A program made the position numbers and the translations under genes. 12,884 nucleotides of DNA, taken from assembly GCA_964361185.1 (NCBI GenBank), contig CAYHZS010000025.1, positions 1 through 12,884 of the forward strand. The letters are read 5' to 3'. How positions within the stretch are numbered: position 1 is the stretch's first letter; each line of letters begins with the position of its first letter. The notes below the pieces were generated by a model, which ran no database searches, was not told where the DNA came from, and saw only the letters and a list, made by a program, of their open reading frames with translations. Shown piece by piece: positions 6,549-11,826 of the stretch. This stretch comes from JBAZYZ01 sp964361185 (GTDB lineage: Bacteria > Patescibacteriota > Minisyncoccia > Phycocordibacterales > VMEP01).

Positions 6549-6869
6549 CTAAATCTGCATTAAGATAACGCTTAGTATACCGAGTCCTATGCCAAGTTTG
6601 TTTACCAACGAAACATCCTCTTTGAAGAAAATAATTCCGACTAAAATAACAGCGATTAAATTCAGAATAGTAAATATAGAAATGGCTTTTGACAAATATT
6701 CATATCGTAAAGAAAACGCCCATCCGATTGTTCCTATTGTGTACAAAACAACTCCAATCCAAAGATAAATTGGTTTATTTTGTAAATGCGAGAATTTGAA
6801 AAAAACATCCGCTATTGTTTCAAAAACAACTGCAAAAAATATAAAGGCTAGAAAAATAAACTGCTGCAC
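6549..6869 (-). CDS. SMR-like four-helix membrane protein of the DMT superfamily
   Basis: A 106-residue protein with four predicted helices (about 3-23, 33-50, 58-80 and 86-105), the size and layout of small multidrug resistance proteins. In helix 1, ETIADVFFKFS (17-27) aligns with the EmrE segment EVIGTTLMKFS, so Glu 17 corresponds to the proton- and substrate-binding Glu 14 of EmrE. The helix-3 region KAISIFTILNLIAV lacks the Tyr/Trp pair that EmrE uses around its substrate, so a quaternary-cation drug is not assured; lipid-carrier or metabolite transport are alternatives. The start is GTG at 6869-6867, because no other in-frame start lies near the N-terminus and a -10 sits exactly 6 bases upstream. 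The gene is AT-rich, in contrast to hss, with which it converges, and is divergent from truB. Confidence 0.8.
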   Translation of the reverse strand: MQQFIFLAFIFFAVVFETIADVFFKFSHLQNKPIYLWIGVVLYTIGTIGWAFSLRYEYLSKAISIFTILNLIAVILVGIIFFKEDVSLVNKLGIGLGILSVILMQI

Positions 6870-6875
6870 TTATAA

Positions 6876-6904
6876 ATTGTACCAAAGGTAGTTTAAAATC
6901 CAAA
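6876..6904 (-). promoter_or_regulatory. Promoter of the SMR-like gene, predicted leaderless
   Basis: On the minus strand TTTGGA (6904-6899), a 17-base spacer, TACAAT (6881-6876), then 6 bases, then GTG (6869). The spacing puts +1 on the first base of the GTG. Confidence 0.5.
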
Positions 6905-6911
6905 CATTCGT

Positions 6912-6917
6912 TATAGT
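6912..6917 (+). promoter_or_regulatory. -10 (TATAGT) placing truB transcription start on its ATG
   Basis: TATAGT is followed by exactly 6 bases and the truB ATG at 6924. The -35 region is poor (TAGTTT, 6889-6894, 17-base spacer). It lies in the 54-base divergent gap shared with the SMR-like gene. Confidence 0.45.
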
Positions 6918-6923
6918 TGTTGA

Positions 6924-7664
6924 ATGAATTTTGTTTTGGCTGTATATAAGAAAAAATTTGAGACGCCTCTTCAGGCGCTTGATAGGTTACGCGTGGAGAA
7001 ACCGGAGTTTGCGAAAGAGAGATTATCCTATGCCGGACGACTTGACCCTATGGCGGAAGGGTTGATGATTGTTTTGGTGGGAGAGGCCAATAAGGAAAGG
7101 GAGAAATATTTGTCGCTTGATAAAACCTACATAACGGAGATATTGTGCGGGGTTTCAACCGATACTCATGACTTGCTGGGACTGGTTACGGAGATTAAGC
7201 CGATGGAAATTGATGAGAAAATATTTGCCGAGATAGCGATTTCTTTTGTCGGAAAGTTTAATCAAAAATATCCCGCGTATTCGTCTAAGACCGTGGGCGG
7301 AATTCAACTTCACGAATTAAGCAGGAAAGGGATTAGTGTGGAGATTCCGGAGCATGATGTGTCTTTATACAGCGCAGAAATATTAGGCCACAGAAAAATA
7401 GGCGCGAAAGATATACTTAATAATGCCGTATTTTCCGCGGACTCAATTTCCGGCGATTTCAGGCAGGAAAAGATTAAAAGCGAATGGGAAAAGGAGATAG
7501 TAAAATTTCAAGATAGCCAGTTTGATTTATTTAAACTGCAACTGAAGACCTCATCCGGGTTCTATGTTCGCCAATTTGCCCATGATTTGGGAGAAAAACT
7601 CGATGTGCCGGCTCTGGCGTATTCTATCAAGAGGACAAAAGTCGGGAGGTGGGAGATTGAATAA
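6924..7664 (+). CDS. truB: tRNA pseudouridine(55) synthase, divergent short TruB
   Basis: Converts U55 of the tRNA T-loop to pseudouridine; cytoplasmic. The 246 residues retain the family core. YAGRLDPMAEG (36-46) carries the catalytic Asp 41, where the usual form is GxLDPxAtG. LDKTYITEILCGVSTDTHD (65-83) is the KxY...TDT block. YPAYSSKTVGGIQLHELSRKG (about 118-138) is the substrate-wall motif. SSGFYVRQFAHDLG (213-226) matches SGTYIRsLa.DLG, and RTKVGRW (237-243) closes the fold. The N-terminus VYKKKFETPLQAL (7-19) replaces the classical vdKPxGxTS, and there is no C-terminal PUA domain. That shortened, modified form is one I associate with Patescibacteria. It is divergent from the SMR-like gene and 98 bases upstream of the small zinc-finger gene, which has its own -10. 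Confidence 0.9.
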   Translation: MNFVLAVYKKKFETPLQALDRLRVEKPEFAKERLSYAGRLDPMAEGLMIVLVGEANKEREKYLSLDKTYITEILCGVSTDTHDLLGLVTEIKPMEIDEKIFAEIAISFVGKFNQKYPAYSSKTVGGIQLHELSRKGISVEIPEHDVSLYSAEILGHRKIGAKDILNNAVFSADSISGDFRQEKIKSEWEKEIVKFQDSQFDLFKLQLKTSSGFYVRQFAHDLGEKLDVPALAYSIKRTKVGRWEIE

Positions 7665-7703
7665 TCGGGCGATAATTGGGGAAAAGGACTATTTCTGTGG
7701 CTT

Positions 7704-7712
7704 TGATATAAT
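7704..7712 (+). promoter_or_regulatory. Extended -10 (TGATATAAT) for the small zinc-finger gene
   Basis: TG at 7704-7705 followed by one base and TATAAT (7707-7712) forms an extended -10, which can work without a -35; none is evident. It predicts a leader of about 44 AT-rich bases before ATG 7763. Confidence 0.55.
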
Positions 7713-7762
7713 AAAGAAGTGTGGTAGTTTCATCAGTAATTAGCAATTAAACAATAATTTAT

Positions 7763-7909
7763 ATGGCAGTAACAGGATATTGCATGAGGTGCAAAGATAA
7801 GAAGGGGAGTGAAATGAAGGATACACAGGAAGTTACGATGAAGAACGGCCGTAAGGCCATGAAGGGAGTGTGCGTGAAGTGTGATACCAAAATGTTTAAG
7901 ATTATGTAA
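7763..7909 (+). CDS. 48-residue double-CxxC zinc-ribbon-like protein (DUF5679 type)
   Basis: Translation gives 48 residues: MAVTGYCMRCKDKKG, then a lysine-rich middle, and an end of GVCVKCDTKMFKIM. Two CxxC pairs, Cys 7/10 and Cys 37/40, are spaced as in a zinc ribbon. The whole pattern (GYCxxCK..., EVTMKNGR, GxCxxCxTKMFKI) is the one I know from DUF5679-type proteins, which are frequent in Patescibacteria and of unknown function. It is strongly basic (about 12 Lys/Arg), consistent with a nucleic-acid or ribosome partner, but that is inference. An extended -10 lies upstream, and two stacked hairpins with a terminator follow directly, so it is probably a single-gene transcript and likely well expressed. 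Confidence 0.88.
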   Translation: MAVTGYCMRCKDKKGSEMKDTQEVTMKNGRKAMKGVCVKCDTKMFKIM

Positions 7910-7940
7910 GAAAGAAGATATTTGAGCTATCTTGCTTTCT
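7909..7940 (+). other. Hairpin starting at the stop codon of the zinc-ribbon gene
   Basis: AGAAAGAAGATA (7909-7920) pairs with TATCTT-G-CTTTCT (7928-7940), giving 12 base pairs with one bulged G and a 7-base loop. The first base is the last base of the TAA stop codon. No T tract follows directly, because the real terminator begins at the next base. It looks like a 3'-end stabilising element. Confidence 0.55.
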
Positions 7941-7969
7941 AAAGACCGCTTCCAATAAGGGCGGTTTTT
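7941..7969 (+). terminator. Intrinsic terminator of the zinc-ribbon gene
   Basis: AAAGACCGC (7941-7949) pairs with GCGGTTTTT (7961-7969) over an 11-base loop; the GC-rich top ends in a run of five T. On the minus strand the same hairpin is followed by only three T, so it may stop permease transcripts weakly. Confidence 0.75.
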
Positions 7970-7982
7970 AGTTTGGCTATAT

Positions 7983-8070
7983 ATTCCTAACATTCCGATA
8001 TTCTCCCCAGTAGTAGAGCAGAGCTCACTACGGGGCAGGTCAAGAATGTTGGAATGTTAAATTTTGGAAT
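7983..8070. repeat. Large imperfect palindrome overlapping the end of the permease gene
   Basis: Outer arms TAACATTCC (7988-7996) and GGAATGTTA (8051-8059) match perfectly. Inside, ATTCT (8000-8004) pairs with AGAAT (8043-8047). The core CCCC-a-GTAGT-a-GAGC (8005-8019) pairs with GCTC-ACTAC-GGGG (8023-8035) around a 3-base AGA loop, with two single-base bulges on the left arm only. A further ATTCC (7983-7987) and GGAAT (8066-8070) flank the whole. The right arm contains the TAA stop codon (8057-8059, minus strand) of the permease. No T tract follows on either strand, so this is not an ordinary terminator. Confidence 0.7.
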
Positions 8071-9415
8071 TTTTTCGGTTGAGCAGGAAAGGAACGATTC
8101 CGATAGCTATACCGCCCAAACCCACGATATTGGTGATGGTATCAAATGTAGGGATACTGTAGATGGCGACGAAAAACAGAAAAAATCCGCTAAATGCCGG
8201 CCAGACTATGTGGGTGATTGCCGGCCAGATTTTTCCCGCAATCATCTTCCGGTAATACCAGGCACAGGCGAGCCCGGTAAGACCAAGATAGAAAGAAATT
8301 TGAAAGCCGAGTGCGGTAATCGAATCCTCCAGAATCACGTTTATAGTGGGGAGATATGACGAACCGAAAAGCAAAGCTAATCCCGCAATCCAGATAAAGA
8401 AAATGGCGATATACGGAGTTTTCCATTCAGGATGGAGGCGCGAATATCTGGGATGAAGAGCTCTATCCCGCCCTTTGGCGAAAAGAGTCCTGGTGAATTG
8501 CAGTATCTGGGTTTCAACCGTGCCGATAGTGCTCAAGAGAACAGCGATAATGGCCACGTATCCCCAGGTTTTGCCAAACAGCTTTTCTGCAATACCAAAA
8601 ATCACGTTGGTATTGTAGTGTTGTATCTCCGCGTCCGAGAGGGCAAGCAAAGTGATAACTATGAATGTGAGGAAGAAAACAATGAGAAATATCATGGACC
8701 AGAACGCCGCCCGTCCCGGGGTGCGGTTCGGATCGGTAGTTTCTTCGCTCAAATTCATGGTTACGTCCCATCCGTAGTAGAAAAAAATTGCCACCAAGGC
8801 GCCACTCGCAAATAATTGGGGAGAGAAACTGAAAGGCGAAAACCAGTTCCAGGAGAAAGCGTGGGCCGGAAATTTCGGAAAGACAATAAAGCTCATTACT
8901 ATGATGGCCAATAGAATGATGCCCTCGATTATCGTCATCAGAACTTGAACAAAGCTCGTCAGCTTTATTCCCTTGACGACAACGGCGCTTATGAAGGTAA
9001 GCCACAGCGCAGCGATGGCGGTGACCCAGTTTACGTTGTTTACCAATTCCGGCTTGAATATAAGGAGAGTGGCGTTGGCGGCTGGTATCATGGCCGAGAC
9101 CATGAATACGCAACAGAGAACAAGTAATGCCCAGCCGGCGAAAAAGCCGGTTGTTTTGCCGAAAACCATGCTTACCCAGGAATATGAAGTTCCCGCGCTT
9201 GAAACGGCCTTATTTAAGTTTATGAAGGCAAAGGCGATGCCAAACATAATAAGCCCACAGACTAAAATACTGGCCGGAGAGAAAACTCCGGTGGTGGCGA
9301 TAATCGTGGAAGTGGTGATTTCAATGCTGTAGGCGGGCGCTGTGCCGGCGATGCCCATAATAATCGATTCCGTGAGGCCGAGTGCGTTTTTCTTGAGCTT
9401 TGTTTCTTCCTGCAT
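8057..9415 (-). CDS. APC-superfamily amino-acid permease
   Basis: A 452-residue membrane protein with about twelve helices, the normal size for amino acid-polyamine-organocation carriers. Helix 1 has the unwound substrate motif GIAGTAPAYS (21-30). SSAGTSYSW (72-80) matches the conserved PxGGxYxW region. FFYYGWDVTMNLSEETTDPNR (211-231) is the helix 6 block with the EE.xxPxR ending typical of the family. Helices continue to residue 446. It would import an amino acid or amine across the cytoplasmic membrane; substrate cannot be read from sequence. Since hss in this window needs putrescine, a polyamine substrate is an open possibility. The gene lies 51 bases downstream of vanY on the same strand without a clear -10 of its own, so co-transcription is likely. 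Its stop codon is inside the large palindrome. Confidence 0.92.
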   Translation of the reverse strand: MQEETKLKKNALGLTESIIMGIAGTAPAYSIEITTSTIIATTGVFSPASILVCGLIMFGIAFAFINLNKAVSSAGTSYSWVSMVFGKTTGFFAGWALLVLCCVFMVSAMIPAANATLLIFKPELVNNVNWVTAIAALWLTFISAVVVKGIKLTSFVQVLMTIIEGIILLAIIVMSFIVFPKFPAHAFSWNWFSPFSFSPQLFASGALVAIFFYYGWDVTMNLSEETTDPNRTPGRAAFWSMIFLIVFFLTFIVITLLALSDAEIQHYNTNVIFGIAEKLFGKTWGYVAIIAVLLSTIGTVETQILQFTRTLFAKGRDRALHPRYSRLHPEWKTPYIAIFFIWIAGLALLFGSSYLPTINVILEDSITALGFQISFYLGLTGLACAWYYRKMIAGKIWPAITHIVWPAFSGFFLFFVAIYSIPTFDTITNIVGLGGIAIGIVPFLLNRKNSKI

Positions 9416-9466
9416 TTGAATATTTTCTCAAAAAATCAGATAAATTAGAAGTACCAGAGGACCTCT

Positions 9467-10381
9467 CTAGTCGAATATTTTTATGAGATACGCGCTTATA
9501 TCCCTCTCCGGTATGTCGTAAAAACGCTTATTCTCTTTATGGAGCAAGGCGGAGAGTTCCACTCCCACGAAGCGCCAGTGCCATGGTTCAAAAATATAAT
9601 AGGAATTCTTCTCCGGGTACGAGAGGATAAAACCGAAACGATGAGCATTTTCCGTGAGCCACAAATAAGCGGGGGATTTATTGAAACCGGAACCCGACTC
9701 GCTCTCCTTTTTTGTCGCAAAGTCAACAGTAGTGCCGAGTTGGTGCTCCGAGTATCCTTGGTCGGCAGAAAATTTGTTGGCCGTATTGGCGCCGTAGATG
9801 ACCTTATACTGCGCTTTGAGTGCCGACTGTGTTCCGAATGAGCGGTAAGCGGATACCACGCTTATGTCCGCTCCCGTCCTTCTGGCTTCGCGGAGAAGAT
9901 TTTCCAGGTATGGTTTTACGCTCGCGTGTATTTGTTCGGGTTTTGCGGGACGAGAAAGGAAAGAAGGATCTATGAGAGTGAGATCAGAAGGAATATAATT
10001 TTCATTCAAAAAATATATTTTGGAGTATTTTTGGAGCAATTCCGGATCGAGCGAAGTCAATTTCTGGAGAGTAGAAACTCTCTGGCTGATTTCCGACACC
10101 TCATTCTGATAGTCGGCGTTGCGGGCTTTAAGCACTGTTAGAAAATCATTTAGAAATATATTTTCGCTGGTGGTGCTTGCAATATGCTTTTCAAGCTCCG
10201 CTATGGAACCTTGCAGGCTCTGGGATGTTGCCTGAAATTGTGCCTTAGAACGGATTAGATCTTTATTGAGCAAGTAATACCGATACCCGCTGTATGACAC
10301 TCCGGCTACTGTGAGAATAGTCAATAAGACAGCGGGCAATAAGCCAAGAGTTATTTTTTTACTGGAAAAATCTTCCGGCAT
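9467..10381 (-). CDS. Membrane-anchored D-Ala-D-Ala carboxypeptidase, VanY/M15 family
   Basis: A zinc peptidase that trims the terminal D-Ala of peptidoglycan stem peptides outside the membrane. In the 304 residues, a membrane helix at about 11-30 is followed by a predicted coiled-coil stalk (about 38-108, with SLQGSIAELEKHIAS and EVSEISQRVSTLQKL), then the catalytic domain. That domain holds SAYRSFGTQ (177-185), SEHQLGTTVDF (211-221) with zinc ligands His 213 and Asp 220, and EPWHWRFVG (265-273) with catalytic Glu 265 and ligand His 268. All metal and catalytic residues of the family are present, so it should be active. The coiled coil would hold the enzyme away from the membrane, perhaps at the cell-wall layer. 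It is the first gene of a minus-strand pair with the permease and is divergent from the 3D-domain protein, another wall-related protein. Confidence 0.93.
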   Translation of the reverse strand: MPEDFSSKKITLGLLPAVLLTILTVAGVSYSGYRYYLLNKDLIRSKAQFQATSQSLQGSIAELEKHIASTTSENIFLNDFLTVLKARNADYQNEVSEISQRVSTLQKLTSLDPELLQKYSKIYFLNENYIPSDLTLIDPSFLSRPAKPEQIHASVKPYLENLLREARRTGADISVVSAYRSFGTQSALKAQYKVIYGANTANKFSADQGYSEHQLGTTVDFATKKESESGSGFNKSPAYLWLTENAHRFGFILSYPEKNSYYIFEPWHWRFVGVELSALLHKENKRFYDIPERDISAYLIKIFD

Positions 10382-10387
10382 CAGAAT

Positions 10388-10393
10388 ATATTA
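10388..10393 (-). promoter_or_regulatory. -10 (TAATAT) placing vanY transcription start on its ATG
   Basis: On the minus strand TAATAT is followed by exactly 6 bases and the vanY ATG (10381-10379). No convincing -35 is found 16-18 bases upstream. Confidence 0.45.
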
Positions 10394-10398
10394 GCACA

Positions 10399-10427
10399 TT
10401 GACCAATTAGCTTATTAATGCTAGGAT
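10399..10427 (+). promoter_or_regulatory. Sigma-70-like promoter of the 3D-domain gene
   Basis: TTGACC (10399-10404), 17-base spacer, TAGGAT (10422-10427). Start expected near 10434, leaving a leader of about 25 bases before ATG 10459. It lies in the 77-base divergent gap with vanY and is the best -35 match in the window. Confidence 0.7.
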
Positions 10428-10436
10428 AGAAACACA

Positions 10437-10458
10437 AAGGCGTAAGGCCTTATTTTTT
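10437..10458 (+). promoter_or_regulatory. Terminator-like hairpin filling the leader of the 3D-domain gene
   Basis: AAGGC (10437-10441) pairs with GCCTT (10447-10451) around GTAAG, followed by A and six T (10453-10458), immediately before the ATG. The same bases contain the perfect palindrome TAAGGCCTTA (10443-10452), so a protein operator is an alternative reading. Together with the predicted start near 10434, the structure occupies nearly the whole leader. Confidence 0.4.
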
Positions 10459-11040
10459 ATGACAAGCATTGCCAACATAGCCCTAGCGGGGTTTTTTGTT
10501 TGGTCAGGAGCCATCTCCGGCGCGCCTGACCCGTTGCCTCAATCTTATGTTCCGGCAACTACCACCAAAAATATATTGTCTGTAAAGCTTACGGGATATA
10601 ACGCTTTGCCCGAACAGACCGATGAAGATCCGGAGATGACTGCATCCGGAGCAGTCTCAAATCCGTCTGTAATTGTCGCGCGTTCGCGCGACTTAGCCGG
10701 AGCTTTGCCATACGGAACAATCATCGCGCTTGAAACTCCAAAAAATGCCGCTTCCTGCGGATTCAAAGAAGTCGAGCATCTGATAGGATACCGTGTTATT
10801 GCCGACACTATGCATGGCCGAAAACAGCGCCAAATTGACGTCATGTTTGATGAAACTGAAGCCATCCGTTTGAGCGGAAAAGACATGAATCCGGCAATTG
10901 TTGTAGGTGTGTGCGATGTCACCGTGCGCGTAGTCGGTAAGATTGACATTAAAGATATACCGGATACGCAAGCCAGACTTGCTGTGATTGTGGATAAAAA
11001 ATTGGCAAGCGAAACGGCGGGAAGACTTTTCAGAATCTAA
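10459..11040 (+). CDS. Secreted 3D-domain (double-psi beta-barrel) protein
   Basis: A 193-residue protein with a short N-terminal hydrophobic segment (2-20) that reads as a signal peptide or anchor. The rest resembles the 3D domain named for its three aspartates, found in MltA-like and Sps/resuscitation-related cell-wall proteins. LTGYNALPEQTDEDPEMTASGAV (44-66) corresponds to the opening TaYt...TasG. VARSRDLAGALPYGTIIALE (73-92) corresponds to VAvdp..iPlGt.v.v. YRVIADTMHGRKQRQIDVMF (111-130) carries Asp 116 and Asp 127 of the D...iDi block. Two cysteines (100 and 152) could form a disulfide outside the cell. Members of this fold act as lytic transglycosylases or as accessory barrels; the other MltA domain is absent, so I do not claim an enzyme. 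Next to divergent vanY, a role in peptidoglycan remodelling is likely. A strong terminator follows directly. Confidence 0.75.
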   Translation: MTSIANIALAGFFVWSGAISGAPDPLPQSYVPATTTKNILSVKLTGYNALPEQTDEDPEMTASGAVSNPSVIVARSRDLAGALPYGTIIALETPKNAASCGFKEVEHLIGYRVIADTMHGRKQRQIDVMFDETEAIRLSGKDMNPAIVVGVCDVTVRVVGKIDIKDIPDTQARLAVIVDKKLASETAGRLFRI

Positions 11041-11052
11041 ATATTAAACAAT

Positions 11053-11082
11053 AGAAAACATCGCCATAAGGCGATGTTTTCT
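11053..11082 (+). terminator. Strong intrinsic terminator of the 3D-domain gene
   Basis: A 13-bp perfect stem, AGAAAACATCGCC (11053-11065) with GGCGATGTTTTCT (11070-11082), around an ATAA loop. The GC-rich top GCC/GGC sits above an A-tract/T-tract base. It starts 12 bases after the stop codon, and its symmetry would allow it to work in both directions. Confidence 0.9.
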
Positions 11083-11103
11083 TAACTGTGAAGCCCACTC
11101 TCG

Positions 11104-11122
11104 GAGAAGATTTCTCTTTTTT
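11104..11122 (+). terminator. Second, weak terminator-like hairpin
   Basis: GAGAA (11104-11108) pairs with TTCTC (11112-11116) around GAT, followed by six T (11117-11122). The stem is short (5-6 bp). It may back up the strong terminator about 20 bases upstream, or end an unannotated short transcript. Confidence 0.35.
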
Positions 11123-11263
11123 ATATATTGGTGTCCTTTGGTGCCGGTTATAAACAGGCAGTTTTTTCGGACCCTTAAATTAATTAGAAATACTCCATGG
11201 AATGAACTTACCCTAATTATTTTCCGTTTTCCGAAATAGTCAATATAAAATAGTTGAAAAGAC

Positions 11264-11316
11264 TGTGCAAAAACAGTGCATAACTACAATATAATTGTGG
11301 AAAAACTTTCTCCACA
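11264..11316. promoter_or_regulatory. Cluster of four DnaA-box-like nonamers and two inverted repeats
   Basis: Against the consensus TTWTNCACA, two exact matches lie on the minus strand, TTTTGCACA (11272-11264) and TTTTCCACA (11304-11296). Two have a single mismatch: TTATGCACT (minus, 11283-11275) and TTCTCCACA (plus, 11308-11316). Their starts are 11, 21 and 12 bases apart, near multiples of a helical turn. The boxes overlap two inverted repeats, ACTGT-gcaaaa-ACAGT (11262-11277) and TGTGGA-N9-TCCACA (11296-11316). Origin, DnaA-controlled promoter or unrelated operator are all possible. Confidence 0.4.
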
Positions 11317-11347
11317 GAATATTTGGCGTTCAGGTGTACTATTGGAG

Positions 11348-11353
11348 TATAAT
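11348..11353 (+). promoter_or_regulatory. -10 (TATAAT) for the FMN-bind-like / apbE pair
   Basis: A perfect TATAAT gives an expected start near 11360 and a 26-base leader before ATG 11386. The -35 is unclear: TTGGCG at 11323-11328 leaves a long 19-base spacer. TAATAT at 11360-11365 is an alternative -10. Confidence 0.45.
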
Positions 11354-11385
11354 TAACCGTAATATTAGTCTAATAAAAAAGCGCC

Positions 11386-11817
11386 ATGAATTCAAAAAGA
11401 AACATAGTTATTGCCGTAGTAGTCATCGCAATCGCAGTGATTGCTTATTATAGATTTTATCCGAAACCGCCGGAATCGCGTGTGGCGGATAATCTCTCTG
11501 ACGCGACTAAAGAACTTGTCGTGCCGGAACTGAAAGAAGTGAGCGCGCTCGCCGTCTATCCCGTGCCGGGAGGAGAGGACAAGGTCAGATTTGTTTTGGC
11601 ACTGGACGGGAAGGGAGTAATCACAGGAGTAAAATCAATTGATACGATTAAGCCGGACGAAGTAAATCCGAATCTTGTGAAATTCAATGATGGCCTTTCT
11701 TTGGTAATTAAAGGAAAGAAATTAAGCGAAATAAACGGCGTGGACAAAATCGGCACTTCTTCACTTACCACGGACGCTTTCAATAAGGCATTGACCGAGA
11801 TCAAAGCCCAAATCTAA
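11386..11817 (+). CDS. Membrane-anchored protein resembling a degenerate FMN-binding domain
   Basis: A 143-residue protein. MNSKR is followed by a hydrophobic helix (7-21), predicting N-in topology with about 120 residues outside the membrane. The body LALDGKGVITGVKSIDTIKPDE (71-92) resembles the strand pair of FMN_bind/NqrC-RnfG domains, whose members read v.dGkI..v.v. The end VDKIGTSSLTTDAFNKAL (119-136) aligns without gaps to the ApbE acceptor region VDxxSGATxTSxAvxxAv. Ser 126 stands where the flavinylated Thr normally is, and Gly-Thr-Ser replaces Ser-Gly-Ala. Known ApbE substrates carry FMN by a phosphoester bond on Thr or Ser. apbE begins 9 bases downstream, which strongly supports the reading. 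It may be a minimal extracytoplasmic electron carrier; a non-flavinylated membrane-anchored protein is the alternative. Confidence 0.6.
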   Translation: MNSKRNIVIAVVVIAIAVIAYYRFYPKPPESRVADNLSDATKELVVPELKEVSALAVYPVPGGEDKVRFVLALDGKGVITGVKSIDTIKPDEVNPNLVKFNDGLSLVIKGKKLSEINGVDKIGTSSLTTDAFNKALTEIKAQI

Positions 11818-11826
11818 ATTGCCGGT

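Larger units (their letters stand above)
11083..11385. other. Longest intergenic region, about 300 bases, no gene seen
   Basis: No credible reading frame or RNA gene is visible. It contains, in order, the weak hairpin at 11104-11122, an AT-rich tract (about 11174-11260), the DnaA-box-like cluster at 11264-11316, and a TATAAT at 11348-11353 that probably drives the following gene pair. A second TATAAT (11290-11295) lies inside the cluster. Confidence 0.6.

Noticed and set aside
7733..7993. An 86-residue minus-strand reading frame across the zinc-ribbon gene.
   Set aside because: It runs through the promoter, both hairpins and the DUF5679-type gene and has no recognisable features; it is a shadow of that gene.
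7985..8062. Integron attC-like site: GTTAAAT (8056-8062) fits GTTRRRY and TCCTAAC (7985-7991) nearly fits RYYYAAC, with bulges on one arm of the palindrome.
   Set aside because: The left core fails the first position, the two cores are not well complementary, there is no integrase or cassette array, and only one copy is present.
11262..11277. LexA-type operator (CTGT...ACAG).
   Set aside because: The spacer between CTGT and ACAG is 6 bases, not the 8 of the Gram-negative SOS box, and no SOS gene follows.
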